Positions 1-13,800 of a stretch of DNA of 64,000 bases are shown piece by piece. The stretch is from positions 1,507,198,838 to 1,507,262,837 of the forward strand of contig NC_056744.1 in the NCBI RefSeq assembly GCF_019279795.1. Reading direction: 5' to 3'. The notes beneath the pieces were generated by a model. It worked only from the letters and a program-made list of their open reading frames with translations, had not been told where the DNA came from and made no database searches. Both the position numbers and the translations under genes were made by a program. Numbering within the stretch: the first letter of the stretch is position 1; each line of letters starts with the position of its first letter. The stretch is from Protopterus annectens (taxonomy: Eukaryota > Chordata > Ceratodontiformes > Protopteridae).

Positions 1-29
1 TGTATGCTTTATTGTTACATTGTTCTTTC

Positions 30-32
<3 letters not shown>

Positions 33-84
<52 letters not shown>

Positions 85-97
85 ATATATTATATAT
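33..97. repeat. (AT)n microsatellite
   Basis: This is an uninterrupted AT dinucleotide run that decays into GTGTATATAT-type repeats at its right side. Open frames across it (Tyr-Ile repeats) are artefacts of the repeat. The remaining sequence to about 344 is ordinary AT-rich DNA with short GCTTACT-type repeats and no gene. Confidence 0.97.
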
Positions 98-344
98 CTG
101 TATATACTTATATACATTTCCTATGCTGGGCACTGCTTAGACCCACGCATGTGCACTCAGACTTGCTTACTGGTGCTTATATGTGTTTACTGCTGCTTAT
201 TTGTTCTTACACCTGCTTACTAGTACCTTACTCATTATGACAGTGCCACTTTGCTTGACTGATATTTAAGTTAAATATCTCATGCAATACTCTTATGTCA
301 GTTTTACGGCAAAACGACATTCATTCCACATGGAAAATGATATG

Positions 345-425
345 TGCTATTGTTGGGCTCGAACCGTGAATGCCTGTTTGTTAGGCAGATGCTCTAAACA
401 CTACACTATTGACATGTTGATTCTG
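345..425 (-). mobile_element. tRNA-derived SINE head (degenerate)
   Basis: Read on the minus strand, this has a polymerase III A-box-like stretch (TAGTGTAGTGTTTAGAG), a perfect 5-bp anticodon-like stem (TGCCT/AGGCA) closing a 7-base loop, and a B box (GGTTCGAGCCC). This order and spacing is that of a tRNA. It is not a working tRNA: base 33 of the loop is A instead of T and no complete acceptor stem can be formed. I infer a SINE head or tRNA pseudogene. I could not define the SINE body or a target duplication. Confidence 0.6.
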
Positions 426-429
426 CATG

Positions 430-1575
430 TTTTTCTCTATTTGAATGAATGTGATGTGTAAGCTACACTCTGCAGAGGGCAGCGACGTGCAGACACACTG
501 CACTTTGCTTACACCTTTGATATTGCAGCAATTCGAATGTATAATAGGGACACAGGGACAGGGAATCTAAATGTGAAAGTTCTAGAGACAGGGCTCAACA
601 TTCCACTACGTGCTTGTGTGTTTACTACTTTGAGTTTATTTTACTGTTCATGGACACTCTTCTATGCTTAGCATACATTTCAGTATCCATGGACACTGAA
701 TTACCGACTTACTATTAGGGGCGGGCTCTTCTATTCGGCATAATAGGTTTTGCAAGTGTCGGGGCATGTTTATGGTAGAGCACTTGTACACGCCCCCTGC
801 ACTCACACACGTTTCCTGTGCATGTTGAGGTTGAGGCAGCACACCCTCATACATATTCATATGGCACTGCTGCGCCATCTGTAGTGAGGACGCTCGGCGC
901 AAGGCTAAAACTGTCCTTGTGCTGAGCTTCTTGAATCCCATGGATGGATGGTTTTCTTAAGCCATTTTGTTCTGTTTTATTTCCTGACTGGTATATGGCC
1001 CAAGGACTTATCTGCTTTGACTCGGCAACAGCACTAACAGTTACACTTTAGTTAACAAAAACAGACATAAAAAGATATATCCTGTACACCAGCACTCATT
1101 TACCTGTAGTTAATAACATTTATTTATGCTGCACTTTTTAGGTAAGTCAGAAGTTAAATTCCTATTGTTATAAACAATATTCTAGATCTTTAAGTCACAT
1201 GCACAAACAGTGAAAAGGATTTACCTCAGTACTGAGATTGTCATAATGCATCAAGTAATTTCAAAATGTAAAAATTTAAAAAAAACTGCATCATAGGTCT
1301 CTAGCAAATACTACAAGAAGCTCTGCAAATCACAAATGTAATTTCAATAAATATAAGCAAGTAAACAAGAGTTTCTTATCTGAACCATTTCACAAGAAAA
1401 AACATAATGGCAGCCACTTTCTGATAACCACATATCTGCCATGGTCTGTAAAAGATCCCTTTCAGCTGTGTGTGTGTAAATGCCCCCCATTTAATACACC
1501 TGGTGGCTAGAGATAGTTGGGCTCAAGCCTTCTACCTTGGGTACAGGGTAAAAAGAGCCTAAAGTCCCTAGCCAC
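430..1575. other. no gene seen
   Basis: This is AT-rich single-copy-looking sequence. The longest open frame, on the minus strand at 648-941, has no recognisable motif and uses a non-ATG start. I see nothing else to annotate. Confidence 0.5.
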
Positions 1576-1587
1576 CACCACTTATGA

Positions 1588-1802
1588 GCTTTGTCCATGT
1601 TTTTTGTGCTAAGAGTTGAAAGCTATGGTGAGAAGTGAGAACCAAATTTGTATTCCCCTCATTATTGGCTTTGTATGTCCAGGTTTGTTGTGCTAAGAGG
1701 TTGAGAGCTATGGTGAGAACTGAATTTGTATTCCCCCATTATTGGCTTTGTCCAGGTTTTCTTGTGCTAAGAGGTTGACAGCTATGGTGAGAAGTGAGAA
1801 AA
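1588..1802 (-). repeat. tandem triplet of an unclassified repeat head
   Basis: Three units of about 77-80 bp start near 1588, 1668 and 1745. Each contains GCTTTGTcCAGG, TTGTGCTAAGAGGTTGA and AGCTATGGTGAGAA. Their reverse complement matches the left end of the unclassified interspersed repeat found in single copy at about 18472, 46872 and 59561. So this is a locally amplified piece of that family rather than a random tandem repeat. The family has no coding capacity that I can see. Confidence 0.75.
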
Positions 1803-1862
1803 GAATTCACTAAATTATAGCCATTAAGTTTCAGTCTTACTATTTTTCAGGAAGCTGCTGAT

Positions 1863-1922
1863 TTGGCATAGTGGTATGTTGCTCTGACTGTAGTGCATAG
1901 GGTCCTGGGTTCAAGACTTGTC
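1863..1922 (+). mobile_element. tRNA-like SINE head
   Basis: An A-box-like sequence (GGCATAGTGGTA) is followed about 35 bases later by a B box (GGGTTCAAGACTT), the internal promoter layout of a tRNA-derived SINE. The intervening anticodon arm is not well formed, so a functional tRNA is unlikely. It sits just downstream of the triplet repeat. The body after 1922 is not recognised and ends in a C8/A9 run near 2020-2038. Confidence 0.5.
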
Positions 1923-2104
1923 AGTGAAATGCATGGTGGTAACACAACATGTTATTCTAGCAACTTTCCAAAATTATACAAGCAATGTTTACAATGTGTC
2001 CCTGGTTTTTGACTTTTTGTCCCCCCCCCAAAAAAAAATGAAATTGAAAATAAGTGCAAGAAGCTGTGCAAGATGCCTATGGCTTACACTACTGTCATTC
2101 TAGT

Positions 2105-2312
2105 TATAGTGTGGGTGTGAAAGTAGACTTTTACGATGGAAATGTTCTGAATTGGGCAGTTTTGTCATTATTGGTTCATGCATTTTGTTTCATTGCCTAC
2201 AGTATCATTCGATTTATAGTGTTGGTGTGGAAGTAGACTTTTATGATAGAAATGTGCTGAACTGGGCAATTCTGTCATTATTGGTTCATGCATCTTGTTT
2301 CATTGCCTACAG
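2105..2312. repeat. 110-bp tandem duplication
   Basis: Two adjacent units (2105-2214 and 2215 to about 2312) share TATAGTGTKGGTGTG, AAGTAGACTTTTA and TTGGTTCATGCAT with scattered substitutions. Open frames read through both copies but have no family resemblance. It is a simple local duplication of moderate age. Confidence 0.85.
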
Positions 2313-2315
2313 TAC

Positions 2316-4936
2316 AGCCTACTGGAAAAATGCTCAAACAATAAATTTAAAATGTGCTCTGTCTAACAAGTGTGCAGTATTATACAAGGAATATAATTTA
2401 ATAAAGTCTGGAAGGTGTATCAAAGAATATATGTATGTTTCTTGTTTTGTTTGCAAGGGGCCAATGATTTGAAAACAACCCAATGGTAATCTTTATCCAC
2501 CACTGGCCAGATGCATTTTCTTTGGATGTGGTGTGGGTTTCAATGCTGTTTCAATGAATGTGAGTTTCAAGGACAGAGAAGTTTTAATGCCAAGTCAGTT
2601 TTCATTGCGAGATAGTATTGCTTTGTTTACCAGATGTCTGTTAGAGTTTGTGCATTGTTGTGCTATAAAAATAAAATCCAAATAATCATTGTAGAAGTAA
2701 AGCAGTATGGACACATTAGTGTTTATGGTAAATGGGGAGAAATAGCCAGGTAATGGGACATTGAATGGCTGCAGGGGGACTTTATTGCCATATTTTGGTT
2801 GTCTGTTCTTCAGTTTGCGTTTGAAAGTTGGTATCCCACAATTCCAGTGGAGTGAGTGGGGTTACATAATTATGTATGCAAATTAGATTTTAATCAGTGT
2901 ACAGATTTGTACCTATTTTTCATGAGCCTTGTCCAGATTTTTGATGTTTCCAGCTTGAGAGATATGCACATTAGCTGCAATAATCAGAGTACAAATAAAG
3001 TTTACAAATTGGACAGGGCAGTTATGCAACCATTCATATTTATGCACTGAAAAGAAAAAAACAAATCCAATTTAATTCTGTATTTTGAAGACTGAAGCAT
3101 TATTATGACAATTTGAAAACAGGAATATGTGCATATTTAGCTAAATCTTCAGTGGTTAAGAGATGGAATTTTAATAGAACATCCAGCTTTTGATCATGGA
3201 GATTACTTTTTGGCAAAAGATTACTGGCACATCAAAAAAGATGGAAAAAATAACTTCAACAAATGATGTCTATAATTCTGAATGCAAACAGTTAAGTTTA
3301 TTTACCTTGGAACAACGTAGTCATGTGTGCATATACATATAGATAATTTCACATTTTTGTTAACTGCAGTTTATAGCATAAATTGTTGAAAGGGTTTATT
3401 ATAATCAAAAGCTGCTGACATTATGGGAATAATTGAAACTTCCATGAAGAATGATGACTAGATGTCATACTTTGCAGGTTATAGGGCCATCATTTGTAAC
3501 TGGAATGATCATTAGGATACTTGTCATGGACATTTTGTGATAACCAAAGTCAGTGCCAAGGTTCTTGATGTATATTTTGTTGCTATTACCAAGAACTGCA
3601 CTGATAGTACATGTTTTTCTAAAGATAAATGCACATAACAATCTTTTAACCATATCAGGGATTTGTAAATCAGCATAGGCAAATAAATGGGAATTAGAAT
3701 TCATTTACCATTTTAAGTATTTGGTGAATTTACACATAAGCAAACTTTAGAACAATTTAAATCTACCACCTACATATTGGGGTAAAGTTGACAAAGATAG
3801 CTCCTTGAGGAATATGTTCAGCCAATATTTACAGGAAAAATAACCTGAAACAAACTATAACTAGGCTAACACGGAGCAAATACATAGTGGATATTTTAGT
3901 ATCCCTGAGTGTTCATTTAATGATATATATGAACTAAGGCACCATTTGTAGGCAGCTATCATTTAGTTATTAGAGCAAAAGAGAGAGAATTTCAGACAAG
4001 CTATGATAGGTAGATATAGGGGAAATAAGACATAGATTCATTACAAACAATGAGGAGGCTTGTAGTGATTTAAATAATATACTATAAAATACTCCCTGGG
4101 ATTCAACAAGTCATAACACACTGCAGAACCCTTTCCTCTGCATGTTTTCACAGTGCATTATGCCTGGGTGATTTAGAGACCATTGTACCACTGCTCCATG
4201 CAGGCATGTGCCTATAGTGCAGACAGTGGACTTGCTGGTGAATCTGCATGCAAATATAGCAGACCAGGTGCACAGCTAATGCTAATTAACTATGTACTCT
4301 TCCAAGGAAATACTGCTAGATCTGAATAGCATGCTAGAACAATTCAGGGAATTGCTCCACCGTGTTATTTGAGTTGTAAAGTGTAAAAAGTGTACACCAT
4401 CATTTGACAGCATACACTCATTCACTGTGTGGATGGATCAGATTTGTAGTTTGACTGTCAGAAAGTACTGAAAATCCATCAGTGCATGTGTGTGTATGAA
4501 TGTGCTTCTGTGTCTGTGAATATAATATGAATTTATGTCACAGCATCAGTTTCAGAAACTCAAAATTCCTATGGTCAAGAATATACGTTCAGGTTTAAGA
4601 AAACTTGAATGAAAAAACTATACATTTTTTGCAGGGGATGAGTCTCCCTGTACCCCTGCCATGTAGGGGGGCTGCACTCTCACACCCCCTGAAAATTATA
4701 CATAGCAATTCCAAGATCACACTACAATGGGGAAAAGGGTAAATTCTCCATTAAAGCATGTCTATGTAGATACGTGGTACAATGGGGTTCAGGAAATTTA
4801 CCCTTTTCCTCCATTGCAGACTGGTCTCAGATTTGGTATGTTTAATTTGTAGGGGGTGAGGGATATACCCCTTCACATGGGGGGGGGGTTCATGGGGACT
4901 TGGCCCCTGCAAAACTTAGATATTTTTCACATTTGA

Positions 4937-4939
<3 letters not shown>
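2316..4939. other. no gene seen
   Basis: AT-rich intergenic sequence without recognisable coding segments. A short block at about 4640-4910 has inverted-looking pieces (TTTACCC, GGGGTTCA) and G runs, but I could not place it in a repeat family. Confidence 0.5.
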
Positions 4940-5123
<184 letters not shown>

Positions 5124-5253
5124 AGGGCATAAGGGCATGAATGCAGGTATCCAATATCTGCTTGTATGTGAATGGCTGAATGGTATCCCTTTGAGAGTAT
5201 GAAGCAATATGTGTGTGGTTGTGGATGATGCATGTGGATGTGTGAGTGTATAA

Positions 5254-5256
<3 letters not shown>

Positions 5257-5320
<64 letters not shown>
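5257..5320. repeat. (TG)n microsatellite
   Basis: Thirty-two uninterrupted TG units. Flanking DNA is enriched in TGTG, as expected of an old expanded tract. Confidence 0.98.
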
Positions 5321-5324
<4 letters not shown>

Positions 5325-5799
5325 TGTGAGAGTGTGTGGGCGATTAAAGGTGCATAGATGTTAGTATATGTGTATGTGTCTGTGGGGGGTTGTGCCTGTG
5401 CCACTGCATTGCATGACCTAGGAAGGGGACCACTGCTGCACTCAAGTTTGACAGCAAAGTATTAAATTCCAAGAAAAGATAGTGAGATGCTAAAAAGGTA
5501 TTGCTCAGAGTGGTTGTGTCATGTCTCCAAACTGCAGCTTATCACCAGTGTACTACTGTGCAGTCTCATTGTCCAGTTAGTGAGTATGGAGATAGCCTTT
5601 CTGAATCTCCAGGACTGTTTAAAAAAACAAGAATGTGTATGAAATGTGGAACAAAAGTAAGATTTTGCATTTGAATGCAAAAAGGAATTCACTACTGGTA
5701 GTCAAGAAAACTGGTTTAAATTGTATTAAGCTGAGTAACAATGGAATGCTGTTTGATGGAGAAATAAACGGCATATTTTAAATGTGGAAATAAGCTAGG

Positions 5800-6900
5800 A
5801 AACATACAAAAAAGAAACAGTTTAGTTAAAAACAAAACCATTAGAGATATGAAGGGAGGTTAACAGCAGACACGAAGAACAACGAAAAAAATACTTTTAA
5901 ACTATATTATACAAGGAAGGAATAATGTGCTGCAAGTGGAAATGATTCGTTTTAAGGACAAGGTAAGCAGTGAGAGAGTCTAGATAGATGATTTGCTGAA
6001 AAATCGCTTTGTTAAAGTTTTTGTTACAAAATGTGGTGCAGTTAATAATGCAGTTGAGAAAACTCATAGCAATTTACTGAGTTTAGAGGAGAAATATGTT
6101 ATTAATTTATCACCTAAGTATAATTATGAGAAAAACATAAGAAAGTGGTAGGCTACCAACAAAGATTTTTAAACTAAAAGAGTACTGTAGGGGATACATT
6201 TTAAAAGAAGTTATGACAAGACAGTAATTATTTTTGTCTGATTGTTAGACAATCTCAAAAGTGTGGATTTTACAGGACAATTGTACCTTTTTATGAAATA
6301 AAAGAAAATTATTTAAAAGTTATTAGAAATCCTATACGAGTCAATGGAATGATATTTACCAGCATGCATATAAAAGCACATCTTTTGAAACATACAGCCA
6401 CTGTTTTTATATAATGCAATCAGACCAACACAAGGAGAGCTTCAGGAAGATGTTATATACAGAGACTATAAATGTCTTTTACTGGATAGTTCCCCAACTT
6501 CTAGTAGAGACATTTTCAAATTAAGTGTATCTTCAGCTGTTTAAAGGGTAACAGACAAGAGTTTTTGTATCGAATTATACAGTTCTAGGATGACCTAAAT
6601 GGCTAAAGGCAGAATGTTCTGTTGCAAGGTTCTGTCTTTGGTCCAAATTTGTTTGGTTAATACTTGATGGACTGTTACATCCGTAATGGCATTTAATATT
6701 GTCTGTAAGTAAATGGTTAGTGACAAAGATTGTAAAAACTTGCAGTGGTGCTTAGACTATTTAAACAGGTAGACTGCTGTTAACAACATGATTGCAAACA
6801 ATGATCTTCAGAATTACTAAAGTTGAAAAGTACTATTATATGACAGATACAGTAATTGGGTCTGTTTATTCCTACAGAGACATGGTAGATGAAAATTTAA
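5800..6900 (+). pseudogene. possible decayed LINE reverse transcriptase
   Basis: Around 6622-6660 the plus strand reads V-L-L-Q-G-S-V-F-G-P-N-L-F-G, which resembles the conserved LINE RT block (V-P-Q-G-S-V-L-G-P-L-L-F). A second weak match, L-Q-W-C-L-D-Y-L-N, follows near 6742, at about the distance expected between that block and the segment after the catalytic aspartates. No frame stays open for long and the xADD motif is not found. If real, it is much older than the other LINEs here. The rest of 5321-7889 shows no gene. Confidence 0.3.
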
Positions 6901-7889
6901 TGTCATATATTGATAGGATGTGTTAGGAAACATATTAAATCAAGAAGGGTAGATACTATGAAAAACATCTGTTGTAACATGACAAAGAAAAACAAAGAAA
7001 TCTCTTTACTCATCTGAAAACATGGGAAGCACTTCAAAATCAAAACTGATACAAAATTTTTTTTTGACCCATTCAACAGAACATAGTGAGCACTTTGGTC
7101 TCCTTCCATAAACAGAGACTTCATCAGAATGAAATTCCATTATAAAATACCTCAGTTTATGCATACCACAAATGCATCATATAATTGAACAAGAAACCAG
7201 TGAGAAAACAAACTCAAAAATGCTTTCAAAATAAATATTCTAATCAAAAATATTGATGTTGAATGGCTGTTTTTTAATAAGTAAAATTTCAGTCCACTTG
7301 TTTAGGAAAAGCATGACATTTAAATGACAGATATGACTGGCATTACATTTAATCTGCTGCAACAATTATGTTCCAGTAGACTGTAGTAGTCTTCCGACTA
7401 CTATCAATGCACAAGAGTTCCAAAAGAGAAGATACATATTTTTTATAAACAACACACAGAATAGAAAGCTTGTACAAGGGATTTGCATTATTCTTAGACT
7501 AAATTATGTATAAATACTCAAAGAGTTGTGATAGCTTTCTCATGGTCTTACTTCTTTAGAAGCTGTTGCAAATGGACCCATTAACCACATAAGCCTGAAA
7601 AAAGTACAATATGCATTACATGCAAATGAAAAAATAATGACATGCAAATAAGTGTCACTATGCTAATGAGAACTATGATGTATGTAAAAGACAAACGCTA
7701 ACATGGCAGTACAATTAAAAAACATATAAAGATAGTGTAATTAGCCATGAGGATCAGCTTTTGTCTATACCAGGATTTCTTGACACCAAGAGGGTCACCA
7801 TTCTCTGAACGTTTGGAGGTATTGTCAGGGGCCATGGACATCTTCATTCAGTCCATCAGCAGGCTGAGCACATATCATCCATATGTGTA

Positions 7890-10800
7890 AAAACCCATGG
7901 CGGCATAAATAAGAAAATTGTAATACCTGACACCTTCCCAAATCCAAAGATTTGAAAGGGGTTTTACTTGATTTGGAGGAAGGGAGCTGCCATTTTTCCC
8001 CTTGGTATCACAGGCGGGCCTTCTTTAAAAGGGTGTGAAAAACCATTTTGGTTCCAACCCCCCTATTTTGGGAACGGAATTTCCCTAAGGGGTTTTTGTT
8101 GTTGTATTTAAAAGTTTTGCCTGTGCTATGGCAAGATTTCTGTCCCCTTCAAAAACTGTTGGAAATTCAAATGGAGGGGGCCCTTTCCCCCATAAACTGG
8201 GAAAAAACAATCTTCTTTTTTGGGTTTAAACCCCCCCAAATTTCAACAGTTTTGTGTGTTGCCAGCTATAAAAACTCTTCTGTCAGTGCAAGTATTATGC
8301 GCCTGGGATCTGCCAGAAATGTAAATGGGGTAATCCTGGTTTCCATTGGGTTTTTAACATCCCTTAACTACTTGGGAAAAAAATTTGGGACAAACCTTAA
8401 AAAAAAAAGGGGGACGCCCAAAAAGGGGGAAATTTTTTAAAAAATATTGTCTTAAAAACTTGAAAATTGTTCGGTTTTTACAGATGAATTTCTAAAGGGA
8501 TAAATTTGAAAAAAATGTTGTCTTTTTTTTTTAAATTATTCAAAATTTTCCACTATTTCCCAAAAAACCAAATTTTATAAAAAGGAAAAAAATTTAAAAA
8601 AAATTTGGTTTTTAAAAATCTTACATTGAATGTTTTAGTTACTTTGTAGGGGTTTAAAAAAGTAATTGCCCTTAAACCATATTACTTAAATTTTATGATT
8701 TCATTTTTGAAACCTATTTTATGAAAAAGGAAAAATTGAACAAACGACATTACAAATTTCATGAGTTTTTTGCCCCACTTTTGGGGCATCCCAAGTCACT
8801 TGCCCCTAAACCAAAAAGGGATTTCTTTGTGTTTCAGTATGTTTGGAATTTTATTTCTGTGACGGAAGCCGGGGAACACTCCAACTTTTGGGGTAGTACT
8901 TTTTTTTCATGAAGATATTGCCCCCCCCGGAACCCAGGATTCTGAACCAAAAATTTTTACCCAAATTTGTGCTTGTTTCCCTAAAGGTTTATCATTTTTA
9001 AATTTTATTTGCTTTTTGTCCCCGAACACCTCCAGGCATGTGGGAAAAAAAACCCTTTTCCCTGTTTCTCCACCCTTTTTTAGCATCCAAAAAACCCTTT
9101 TGGGAAATGCAACATATATTTCTCAAACCCCTTTGCCGCCCCCCCCAACTTTCCCTCTCCCTGGGGGGTATGTTTTCGCCAATGATAACTCTTGCCCATG
9201 CCAGACGCACTTCCTTTTGGCTCCCCTCTGGTGTTTACAGCCAGTATTTAAAGAACGAATGTTTCATACACTGCTTGGGGGAGCAGCACACCCATTGTCT
9301 CTCCTGACCCGTCTTTTGAACATCAGATCCCTGTTTGGGGAAAAAAGGACTGCCCTGCCATGTTCACAGGCAATTCCCTTTTTCCCACCAAAAGAAACAA
9401 CGGCTGTTTTTTCCTAATTTTAAAGTTTGCACCCCCACCCCCAATGCTCTTTCTGCCTTTCCTTAAATAATTTTGGGCCCCCCCCCTTTAAAAAAAGGCA
9501 AGCTCCCGGCCTTTGCGGCAGAACAGAATCTTCTTAAAACGGGAAAACCCCTTGTTTCCTAGGGGTACATTGACTCCATCCCAACCCCCAATATTTTTTC
9601 TTCCTTTCCCTTTCTGTTTTTGGGCCCAAGACATTTATGTTTTAAGGACCATGCATGTATTATCCATAAAATGTAGAATTTTTGTCAAAAAAACCTTGAT
9701 ACCCTATTTGCACTTCCCGGGTAATCCTTCTGAATTCCCCTTTTTTTTCCCCCCCTTTTCTATCCCTTCCCCCAAATTTTTTCTCGTGCTTTGTGTATTT
9801 TTCCTTTGCAGTGTGGGCTTTTAAAGCTGAAAAAAAACCACTTTTTTCACACATAATTTGGGGTATAAACTATTGGGTTTCGTTGTTTCTGATAATTGGG
9901 GGGTTTTTTCTTGGGACGGGCTTCACTTCCTTTCTCTTTCCCCCCTGATTGCTTGTCATGAATTGGCTTAAGCTACCCTTTACATTTTGGGGCAAAATAG
10001 GGGGTTGTGTCCAGCAAATTTTTCCTGTGGTTGACCGGGAAGTGGCTGTCTAATGGAATGCGGCAAGTTTTTCAATAAAACAATTTTTCTTCACCTGTTT
10101 ACTAAGCCAAAAAGCCCCTTGGGGGCAGTTATGAGGTATTTAAAATAAGGTGGCATTCCTTCCCAATAAGCGACCCCCCTTTGGATTACTGTTTTGAGAT
10201 TTTAGACACAAATAATTTTGGATGACCAGCCTTCCCTTCGGGGGGGTTAAATTAAAACCCAAAGAAAAAAACCCCTGAAAAAATTAGCCCCAAACTTTAG
10301 CCCCCCCCCCCTAAACTTCAAGGAAAACCATCTTAAAACCCCCCCTATTATGGAAAAGGCCTTAACCCCTGAAGACTAAAAACTTCTCAAAGGGAGAAAA
10401 TTTGGATACCCAAAAGATAAGCAACCCTGGGCCTTAATTAGTTTTTAAACTTGCCTCCCACTTCTTCAGAATAAAATAACTCCCCTCTCAAAAAGGGGGC
10501 CTTAAGCCCTAAGTTTAATCTTTTTTAAAGAAAGAAAAATTTATCGGGAAAAATTCAAAAGTTTAAGAAACCTCCAGACCTGGAAAAATTTTTTTCTCAA
10601 ACAGTCATGCCTATAATGGGGGCCCTTTTGGGGAAATCCGCAAGGTGGGGAAAAAGGCAATCCTATCTTATGAAGGGATTTGAAAATAATCAGGATTGTT
10701 AAAAATTAAAGATTGGGTAAAACTCAAGCCCCCGGGGGAAAAATGGTCAAAAAAAGGGAAAAGGAATTAAATTGGAGCCCCTTGAAAGAACCAACTTAGG

Positions 10801-13800
10801 AATGTACTTTCCTTTCTAAAAATGCCTTGCACAACCAATTCAGGGCCGGGTGACAATTTCAAAGTTAAAAATTGGGACTCCATTGCCCCCGGGGAAAAAT
10901 GCCCCGGGAGGGACAAAAAGTAAATTAAAGAAATGCAAAAGACCCTTTTGGGAAATCACCCCCCTGGAACTTCTTTGGAAATCCCTCTTGATTTACCCAT
11001 GTCAGGGCTTGGGACAAATAATATAATTAGTTTAAAAATTTTTCACACGGAAAATTTTTTAAGAGAATTTAAAAAAAAGGGTAAATCAAGAAGGAATTTT
11101 GTTCCTTGATTCCACTGACCTATTATTGGACACCCCCTTTTGAGTTAACCAAGAGTCAGAACTAAGGCCAAAAGGGGTTTCAATAAAAAATGGGGGCAAA
11201 GTAAAATTCCTATGGACCACCTAATACCCAATTTTGCTTTTAAATTTTTAGGGAGTCTTCCTGGTATGGGCATTTCAGCCCCCATTGAGTACCCCTTTAT
11301 AAAAAACAAACAGCACCGAATTCCCGTTCTAAAAAAACCGCTTATAAAATGCCTTTGGGGAAAACATAGCCCAAATCCTTTTATCGGCTCCCCACCTTAA
11401 AGAGATTCCTCCCTAAAAAATTCAAAAACTTGGATTTTGGGATAAAAAACACCCGGTTTAACCGTTCTAAGGATAAAAACCCTTTAAAAATGGTTATAAG
11501 GGCCCTGTTTGAAAGTTTTTCCCAAGTTTACCTTATCAAGGGACAGTTTCCAAAATTTTAGGATCTCCACAAAAAAACCCCCTTTGGGCATTTGTGGACA
11601 ATACCTTGTGGAACCTATAAAAAAAAATGACAAAAAGTAAGGTTTAAGTTGTTTAATTCATCCAAACTGTTTCTTTTAAGGGTCCCAGACCTTTTTTCAG
11701 GAAAAGATGCTTTTGGAAGTAAAAACCTTGGATGGCCTTTTTACTATGGGGGGTTTTGGGGGGCTTTTAACATGACCTTCCTATTTATAAGTTTTGGGGT
11801 TTAATAGGGGGCCCCATAGCTTATTTAAGGGGCCCAGAAAAATCTTTGAAACTTTTTTATCACCATGGAATACAGGACCTGGAGCCCTAACATGTTTGTT
11901 TGGTGGCTATTTTTTGAGTGTCCTTTAGTCTAAAAGTGACTTTTTGTGCCCCATATTTTTCCCTTTTTTGGGCAAACCCTTTCCCTTTTTATTGTAATTC
12001 CCATCCCCATTGCACCCCCTTTGCAGCCTCCACTGTGCCACAATTGCAACTTTTGTTATTCTGTGTGTTTTCCCGATGCCTCACCCTGTTTCCCCTTAAA
12101 TTTTCTTCTGGCCCCCCTAAAAAATTCCCTCCTATGCCCGGGCTTTTTCCTTCCTTTTCCCTTTTTTCTTCTGCGTTCTCCCCTTTCACTCCCTTCACCC
12201 GTTTTTGCATTTAAAAATTTTTTCCTTGATTTTCTTTCTTTTCTTCCATTTCTACTGCCCACCCCAATTTTTTTTTAAAAAATTAACATTTGCACTTCTT
12301 GCCCCCTTACTGGATTTCTCCCTTTGCTTTTGACTCTTTATTAAAACAGTTTTGCATTATATTATATTCTTAATATCTCTGTGTTTTTTTCTTTTGAGGG
12401 GGGCTTCACCCAGTTGAATTTTTAAATAACGTGTTTTTTATGTTTTAAAAATTTTTTTGCCTGTTGAAAAAAAAAAAAAACTATATGTTCTTACTAGGTT
12501 CGATTGAAACCCAGTCCCCCTGCTAAAAGGCAAAACTTTTTGGAGTTTGGTGCGCATAGTAGAAGGGGGGAATAAATTCTTGAAAATTAGAAAAAAAGTA
12601 AAGATTTTAGGGCTGCTTAAATTGGTTTTTTACAAAGGGCTTTCTAGGGGGGGTTTTTCATTGCCTGGAAGAGAAATTATAGGTTTCACTGTAAAGTGTT
12701 TTTTTTGTAGGGTTTACATACAATTAAAAAAATTTTTTTTAAAATATTTTAAATTTAAAGCCCTGTTATTGGAAAAACAGAGGGACAAAAATGTTAAACT
12801 GGTTCCCAAATGTTAAAATTTAAAACTATTCAAAAAAAAAAGGTTTATTTGTTTTTCTTGTGGCCTTAAAACATTTTTTACCCCTCTTTTATTTTTGGCT
12901 TGTAATGTTATTCGGTTAGTTTTTTTTTAAAGTGAAGGAATTTTTAATGTTTTAACGGTAATTTGTTAAAATTAAACAAAATGGGAAAAAAAAGCTTGCT
13001 TGATTGTGATTTAAAATTTTAGCACCCAAAAAAAATGTTGCCTCGAAAAAAAAGGGAATTCAAGGAATGTTTCCTTAAAATAGAAAATGTAAAAAAAAAG
13101 GGAAAATTTACATTAGCAAAACTATTTTTAAAAATAAGTTTTTAAAATAAAAAATTTAGGTTTTGTATAGTTTCCAAAAATTTTTTTTTTTCTGAAAAGG
13201 AATTTAATGAACTTTTTTTAAAACAACCCCCACAAAATTTTTTTAAAACTATACTTTTTTCCTCGGGAGGAAAACGTCTTTAAGTTTCCTCCCTACAAAA
13301 CAGATGTTTCCAAAAAATCCAAAAAAAAACCAAGGAAAAAATAGGTCAAAAAATTAAAAAGGTTGCAAAAAGGGTTTAAGGTATTTTTAGGAAACACTTG
13401 TTCCTAAGGAAAATGGAAACCATCATTCCCAGTTTAAAAAAAATTTTGCAAAAATTTTAAACAAGTCAAATTTTTAAAAAAAAAAGTTAAATTAGAAGGT
13501 TGGGAAATGAGTGTAAAAATTATTTTTTTAGACAATTTCAAGGTTGGGTTTTTTTTAAACAAATACAGTTGAAAATTTTGCCATTAATAAACACCAGCGA
13601 CTTGTTTTAAAAATTTTATATTAGAATTTCCTAAGTAATGAAATTTTTTCCAAAAAAAATTTTCGGGTATGAAATTAGCTGTTTTTTTAAAGTACGCCCT
13701 GAATTTGTTTTGTTTTTCCGTAACGCCAGCATGTGTTTTAAAGTTTTTTTGTGCTTTTTTTTTTTTTTAAATAAAGTATTTTAAAATTTTTTAAATTTTG

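Noticed and set aside
345-425. Functional tRNA gene
   Set aside because: The B box and anticodon stem are good, but T33 is missing and there is no matching acceptor stem, so it is a tRNA-derived relic.
9016-9417. Pro/Phe-rich open frames in the corrupted block (also 8048-8440, 11918-12278, 15271-15564, 16817-17223)
   Set aside because: They follow from homopolymer runs, match no family and differ in composition from every credible coding segment in the window.
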